Below are positions 44,168 to 48,417 of a DNA stretch of 48,417 nt, piece by piece. The translations under genes were made by a program, and so were the position numbers. Every line of letters starts with the position of its first letter. The first letter of the stretch is position 1. This DNA comes from Pontibacter aydingkolensis (GTDB lineage Bacteria > Bacteroidota > Bacteroidia > Cytophagales > Hymenobacteraceae). The notes beneath the pieces are model-generated. The model was not told where the DNA came from, searched no databases, and saw only the letters and a program-made list of their open reading frames with translations. The DNA lies in assembly GCF_019443125.1 (NCBI RefSeq), contig NZ_JAHYXK010000024.1:1-48417 (forward strand), given 5' to 3'.

Positions 44168-44530
44168 ATGAAAAAGACAGTTGTTGTAGGAGCCACCGAT
44201 AATCCAATGCGTTATGCCTATAAGGCAGTTCACCGTTTGCAGCAGCATGGGCATGAAGTTGTTCCGGTAGGCATCCGTAAATCAGAAGTTGGGGGGCAGC
44301 CTATCGTTACTGACCTTGAAAAACCTATTGAAGATGTAGACACGGTTACCTTGTATGTAGGCCCCCGCAACCAGCCCTATTGGTACGATTATATACTTTC
44401 GTTAAAACCGAAGCGTATTATTTTTAACCCGGGTACTGAGAACCATGAACTGGAGCAAATGGCTGCTGATGCCAACATTGAAACCATGCACCATTGCACT
44501 CTGGTTATGCTGGCAACTGACAGCTACTAA
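44168..44530 (+). CDS. CoA-binding (YccU-like) protein
   Basis: 120 residues, a single Rossmann-like CoA_binding_2 domain. VVVGATDNPMRYAYKAVHRL at the start, VVPVGIRKSEVGG, VTLYVGPRNQP, and IIFNPGTENHELEQ are the family blocks. It binds CoA or a similar nucleotide; no enzymatic role is known. It follows the flavoprotein by 130 bp with no terminator seen between them and ends in a hairpin. Confidence 0.9.
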   Translation: MKKTVVVGATDNPMRYAYKAVHRLQQHGHEVVPVGIRKSEVGGQPIVTDLEKPIEDVDTVTLYVGPRNQPYWYDYILSLKPKRIIFNPGTENHELEQMAADANIETMHHCTLVMLATDSY

Positions 44531-44625
44531 ATTTCTGAAAAAAATATTCAGCATAGTATAACCTCGGTAAAACCGGTTCGTATAAAGATTAAATATCAAG
44601 CAGATGGCATTTGTTGTCTATGCTT

Positions 44626-44664
44626 AAAAAGAAGGAATCTGATGAAGGTTCCTTCTTTGTTTTT
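44626..44664 (+). terminator. terminator after the CoA-binding gene
   Basis: AAAGAAGGAA pairs with TTCCTTCTTT, extended inward by a T-G and a C-G pair (loop TGATGAA). A T-rich run follows. Confidence 0.75.
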
Positions 44665-44679
44665 ATAGCCACTTGTATT

Positions 44680-44716
44680 ACAAAAGCCCCTACAATTGAC
44701 TTATAGGGGCTTTTGT
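44680..44716 (-). terminator. terminator after the minus-strand SDR gene
   Basis: A perfect 13-bp stem ACAAAAGCCCCTA/TAGGGGCTTTTGT with an 11-nt loop, 2 bp from the SDR stop. It stands back to back with the hairpin at 44626-44664. Confidence 0.8.
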
Positions 44717-44717
44717 T

Positions 44718-45548
44718 TTATAGTTTACTTTCTTTCCACTCTCCTTCTTCTTCCTCCATCTGGTAGCGCATACTTGCTGCCAAAGCGGTATCAGGAATAA
44801 TGTTGGCGCTTGTAGCCTGCAACTTAGTCTTTAACCCTGAAACAACCTTGGTTTCGCCATTCATCAACGCATTGTAGCCATCCAGCGCTACCTCTGCCGG
44901 CTCCGACAAATTGCCCTGCGCGGCACGGGTATGCGCAGCCCCTGCCCTTCTGAAAAACATGGTATTGCTGGCACCCGGGCATAGAGCTGTTACAGTTATG
45001 CCTGTGTCTTTCAGTTCGTTAGACAATGCCTCCGAGAAAGAAAGTATAAATGCCTTGGTTGCCCCATAAATTGCCATTAATGGCGAAGGCATCAGCGAAA
45101 CGATAGAGGCAACATTCAGTATCTTACCTTCCCCTTTCTTTTTCATCTCTTTTAAAAAGTGCTTGGTAAGCTCTACCGGAGTGTTTACGTTTAACTGAAC
45201 AATGGCTTGCTCCCGCTCCAGGTCTGTTTCATCGAAAAGGCCATGTACACCGGCACCTGCGTTATTAATCAGTATATCAACATGTATGCCGCTGTATTTT
45301 ACCTGCTGGTATACTTCGGTGGCAACGCCAGCCTCTGACAGGTCTGCCGTTATAACGGATACTTTTTCTAATTTATGTTTGTCTTGTAGCTGATAGCCCA
45401 GCTTCTTTAGCCGCTCTGTACTTCTGGCTACCAGCACCAGGTTATACCCGTCTTTAGCAAAAAGTCTGGCAAACTCCATTCCGAAGCCATTGGATGCACC
45501 TGTTATCAAAACTGTCTTTATTTTGTTTTCCTCTCGATTTGTTCTCAT
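44718..45548 (-). CDS. DltE-like short-chain dehydrogenase
   Basis: 276 residues. TGASNGFG at 17-24, NNAGAG at 95-100, Ser148 in NVASIVS, and Tyr161/Lys165 in YGATK give a complete SDR active site. The pattern of the middle and C-terminal parts fits the DltE/ybbO-like group of SDRs, for which a substrate is not settled. The first ten residues are basic and may not be essential. The gene is downstream of the large ABC permease on the same strand? No: it lies 160 bp beyond the permease stop and is read after it, with a terminator between. Confidence 0.85.
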   Translation of the reverse strand: MRTNREENKIKTVLITGASNGFGMEFARLFAKDGYNLVLVARSTERLKKLGYQLQDKHKLEKVSVITADLSEAGVATEVYQQVKYSGIHVDILINNAGAGVHGLFDETDLEREQAIVQLNVNTPVELTKHFLKEMKKKGEGKILNVASIVSLMPSPLMAIYGATKAFILSFSEALSNELKDTGITVTALCPGASNTMFFRRAGAAHTRAAQGNLSEPAEVALDGYNALMNGETKVVSGLKTKLQATSANIIPDTALAASMRYQMEEEEGEWKESKL

Positions 45549-45641
45549 AATATAAATTTTTTCTGCAAACAGATGCTACTATGTACCTTAAAAAAGGGTG
45601 TTAAGTTTTATCTGTAGCTTACCTATACTTTGTGTAGCATT

Positions 45642-45678
45642 AAAAAAAAGGCCTCAAAGCAGTGAGCTGAGAGGCCTT
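45642..45678 (-). terminator. terminator after the ABC permease gene
   Basis: An 8-bp stem AAGGCCTC/GAGGCCTT with a 15-nt loop. On the minus strand it ends in eight T. It lies 31 bp after the permease stop. Confidence 0.85.
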
Positions 45679-45708
45679 ATTCTAATTAACTATAGTACTT
45701 GGTTCAGG

Positions 45709-48288
45709 TTATGATTCACCACGAAGTACTTCCAGCGGAGGCCTGTTTAATATGCCTCTGCTGTTCAGCATGCCAATAAAAACAGTTAAAGCTGTAATGC
45801 CCAGGAAAACCGGCAGCAATGGAGCAAAGTCAGGCACAAAATTTACTTCGAAGCTGAACACCGCCAATGCCCAACTGGCACCCACAGAAAGTATAACGCC
45901 TGTACCGGCTGCCAATGCGCCAAGTAGTAAATACTCAAATGCATTTATACTTAAGATTTGCTTTCGGCTCGCACCCAAGGTTCGTAGTAACACACTCTCC
46001 TGCACCCGCTGAAATTTACTGATGTTGATAGAGCCGATAAGTACAAGCAAGCCGGTAATGATACTGAACAAGGCCATAAAGCGAATCACGAAAGATATTT
46101 TACCAAGTATATCGTCCAGTGTTTGAAGTATAAGGTCCAGGTCGATGGCAGACACGTTAGGGAACTGCTGCACCAAACTTCGCTGGAAACTGGCCGATTG
46201 TGCTGTAGAGTCGGTGCGTGTCATGAGCACATGGAACTGTGGAGCATCTTCCAGGACACCTTTCGGGAAAACTACCAGGAAATTGCTCTGCACCCGGTTC
46301 CACTCTACCTCACGTAAATGGCTCACTATTGTTGGCACCAAAGCACCCTGCACATTAAAGATCATGGTATCGCCAACCCCAACTTTTAGGCGCTCGGCAT
46401 ACCGGTCTTCCAATGATATGGGTATGGGTGCATTCGGGTCAGTAACTGTGCCTTTCCAGGTGCCTTCCACTTCTTTTTCAGAACCGATCAGGGAATCGCG
46501 ATAAGTTACACGGTACTCACGGGTATAAGCCCAGTCGGGTATGCCCAGTGTGGTGTCTTTGCGTACATCGGCGGCCGTGAGGCCCTTCATTTCTTCGAGG
46601 CGCATGGTTACAACAGGCACATACTGTAGCACAGGGAGTCCGGCATCGCGCGTTACCTGTGCAATTGCTTCTTTTTGGGAGTTTTGTATGTCAAACAATA
46701 CCAGGTTCGGCTGGTTTTCGCTTCCGGCTACGGCCACCTCGCTTAGCAAAAGCCGCTGCATCAGAAAGAGGGTTGAAATAAGCGCAGTGCCCAGTCCGAT
46801 CGAAACCGTAAGAAGCAAGGTTTGGTTATTTGGCCGGTAAAGGTTTGCCAGACTCTGGCGCCATACATAGCCCCAGTTTACAGGGAAGAACTTCTTCACA
46901 AACCACATCATGGCCCGAGCTAGTAGTGCCAGCACCAAGAAGCCCACAATCACACCTCCTGTAAAAGAAAGCGCGCGCAGCCAGGTATTAAGCTGGAAAT
47001 AGGCGAACACGAAAATAAAGGTCAGTATAAGGACGTATACCGCCCAGCGTACTTTGTCTTTCTGTGATGTAAGGTGCTCTATACCGGCGCGAATAGTAAT
47101 TAACGGGGATACGTTGCGAATTGAAAGCAAGGGCAGCAGTGCAAACAAAACAGATACTACCAGGCCAATAGCAATACCCTCTAGTATGGCTACCCACGAT
47201 ACAGCCACAGTTACCTCTACCGGTAAAAATGCTTTAAATAACTCCGGTAAGTATAACTGGATCAGGCTGCCAAGTATAGCCCCTACAATAGAGCCAATCA
47301 AGCCCATGGCCATAACCTGGAACAGGTAGATCAGGAAAGCTTGTGTACCGCTAACGCCCAGGCAGCGAAGTATGCCAATGGTAGCCAGTTTCTCCCTGAT
47401 GTACACATGAACAGCGCTTGCAACGCCCACACAACCAAGCAACAGAGCCACAAAGCCTACCAATGCCAGAAAGCTTGCCAGGTCGGCGTATGCTTTGCCG
47501 GTGCCCTCTTTGCGGCTGTTTACAGTGTCAAAGCCAAAGCCAGCCTCCTCAAACCTGGGTTCCAGCTTTTTTGCCAGTTTATCAGGGTCCGTGCTTTCGG
47601 GTAGTTTGTAGTAATGGTAATAGCTGATGCGGCTGCCGCGCTGTAGCAGACCTGTTTCCTCAAGGTACTGGCGCGGAATATAAACGGCTGGCGCAATGGT
47701 AGCCGTCATGGCAGACTGGCCCGGTATTTTATGCAATGCTCCGGCAATTTCAAAGGTCTGGTTACCTATTTTAATCGAGTCGCCGGGTTTGGTATTGTAT
47801 TGTAACAGTAAGGTGTGGTCCACGAGGGCTTTGCGGCCTTCCTCTCTGAAAGTTCTGCTGGCGCTTTGTGGCTCTGTTTCGATAGCGCCATAGTATGGAA
47901 AGCCGCCTTTCTCCAGTGCCCGAACCTGCACTAGTCTAGTACCCTGCGAAGCCTGAAAGTATACCATGGACACAAACCTGACTTCATCTGAGCGGTTGCC
48001 GCCTACGGCTAAAGAGTCCAGCAGCTTTTGCATATCAGGCTCTATTTCTTTACTGGTCGCCACCACCAGGTCTGCTCCTATCAGCGACTTTGCCTGGTTG
48101 TCTATATCGGTGCGCAAGTTATCCGAGAATGAGTTTATAGCCACCAGCGCGGCAATTCCCAAAACAATGGATGAAATAAACAAAGCCAGCTTGCCCCGGT
48201 TACGACGGCTGTCGCGCCAGGCCATTTTAAGTAGCCAACGCAGGTTAAGCGGACGTTTCTTATCTAAATGTATGATGGTATCGGACAC
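45709..48288 (-). CDS. FtsX/MacB-type ABC transporter permease (YbbP-like)
   Basis: 859 residues. TM1 is at about 33-53, then a MacB-like periplasmic domain (about 55-265). Three helices with the FtsX signature follow (FLALVGFVALLLGCVGVASAV onward, about 270-395). A second helix pair at about 415-465, a second periplasmic domain (about 515-720), and a final group of three FtsX helices (about 735-850) complete it. This double layout fits the YbbP permease (COG3127), thought to work with a YbbA-like ATPase in lipoprotein or lysophospholipase export. No ATPase gene is on this strand inside the window. Confidence 0.9.
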   Translation of the reverse strand: MSDTIIHLDKKRPLNLRWLLKMAWRDSRRNRGKLALFISSIVLGIAALVAINSFSDNLRTDIDNQAKSLIGADLVVATSKEIEPDMQKLLDSLAVGGNRSDEVRFVSMVYFQASQGTRLVQVRALEKGGFPYYGAIETEPQSASRTFREEGRKALVDHTLLLQYNTKPGDSIKIGNQTFEIAGALHKIPGQSAMTATIAPAVYIPRQYLEETGLLQRGSRISYYHYYKLPESTDPDKLAKKLEPRFEEAGFGFDTVNSRKEGTGKAYADLASFLALVGFVALLLGCVGVASAVHVYIREKLATIGILRCLGVSGTQAFLIYLFQVMAMGLIGSIVGAILGSLIQLYLPELFKAFLPVEVTVAVSWVAILEGIAIGLVVSVLFALLPLLSIRNVSPLITIRAGIEHLTSQKDKVRWAVYVLILTFIFVFAYFQLNTWLRALSFTGGVIVGFLVLALLARAMMWFVKKFFPVNWGYVWRQSLANLYRPNNQTLLLTVSIGLGTALISTLFLMQRLLLSEVAVAGSENQPNLVLFDIQNSQKEAIAQVTRDAGLPVLQYVPVVTMRLEEMKGLTAADVRKDTTLGIPDWAYTREYRVTYRDSLIGSEKEVEGTWKGTVTDPNAPIPISLEDRYAERLKVGVGDTMIFNVQGALVPTIVSHLREVEWNRVQSNFLVVFPKGVLEDAPQFHVLMTRTDSTAQSASFQRSLVQQFPNVSAIDLDLILQTLDDILGKISFVIRFMALFSIITGLLVLIGSINISKFQRVQESVLLRTLGASRKQILSINAFEYLLLGALAAGTGVILSVGASWALAVFSFEVNFVPDFAPLLPVFLGITALTVFIGMLNSRGILNRPPLEVLRGES

Positions 48289-48342
48289 GGATATCTAATT
48301 AACTCAAGTTGCGTGATAGTACACGCGGTTTAACACAAAAAA

Positions 48343-48414
48343 TCTGTTCTGCCAGCGGCTGTTGTACGTTTTAAAGTTTGCAGACTTAATTCGTAACAGC
48401 CATGACAGAACAGA
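48343..48414. repeat. near-perfect inverted repeat in the divergent gap
   Basis: The left arm 48343-48364 and right arm 48394-48414 share TCTGTTCTG at their outer ends and GGCTGTT at their inner ends, with a few changes and one length difference in the centre. The spacer is 29 bp. The right arm covers a possible start codon at 48402. Confidence 0.6.
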
Positions 48415-48417
48415 CCA
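48402..48417 (+). CDS. possible start of a divergent gene (partial)
   Basis: ATG at 48402 opens a frame that runs to the window edge (Met-Thr-Glu-Gln-Thr). Five codons cannot identify it. By analogy with E. coli tesA-ybbA-ybbP it could be an esterase or the permease's ATPase, but that is a guess from gene order. Confidence 0.25.

Overview
The window reads as chromosomal DNA from a member of the Bacteroidota, most likely order Cytophagales and probably near Hymenobacteraceae (a Pontibacter-like organism). The family content is typical of that group: type III glutamine synthetase GlnN, YqgE/AlgH, a long DUF349 repeat protein, TruC, RlmI- and RsmF-type rRNA methyltransferases, DUF1015 next to Maf, and a YqaE/Pmp3 lipoprotein. 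Several promoters resemble the Bacteroidota pattern (TTTG, about 20 bp, then TAnnTTTG). The genus is inference. I found no rRNA, phage, transposon, CRISPR array or integrase. Both ends cut into neighbouring genes.

Layout. 0-5.2 kb: LtaS-like sulfatase-fold membrane enzyme (-), glnN (+) and an orphan four-helix-bundle sensor (-). 5.4-9.6 kb: a tight four-gene operon of C39-like peptidase, RimK-type ATP-grasp ligase, GCS2-type carboxylate-amine ligase and N-formylglutamate amidohydrolase. This looks like an amidoligase/peptide-tag system and is the best candidate for a poorly described pathway here. 9.7-13.8 kb: Pmp3 lipoprotein, CbpA-type J protein with a DinD/BRO-like partner, TruC, and small proteins including a degenerate GIY-YIG protein. 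14-16.2 kb: CDF metal transporter with a Cys tail, lipoprotein MsrA, and a small holin-like membrane protein. 16.2-16.9 kb: an unusually dyad-rich, AT-rich gene-free region. 16.9-20.6 kb: a TPR protein and gyrA (-).

20.7-25.2 kb: small Cys-rich lipoprotein, SDR oxidoreductase, secreted unknown, YdjM-type membrane hydrolase and a GNAT-like protein. 25.4-28.5 kb (-): yqgE, a DUF349 protein and two tandem tRNA-Thr(UGU) genes with their own promoter. 28.7-32.6 kb (+): pdxH, DUF1015, maf and an rlmI-like gene. 32.8-35.7 kb (-): acyltransferase, Nudix hydrolase and RsmF-like methyltransferase. 36.4-40.9 kb (-): sdaAB, a TolC-like channel, a periplasmic adaptor and gpsA. 41.3-44.5 kb (+): tryptophan 2,3-dioxygenase, COG2509 flavoprotein and a CoA-binding protein. 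44.7-48.3 kb (-): SDR and a large FtsX-type ABC permease.

Over the whole window lies a strongly repeated short word, AAGTATA/TATACTT. It occurs in genes and in gaps, on both strands and in all reading frames, and is sparser in glnN and gyrA. Neither coding frame nor any annotated feature explains it.
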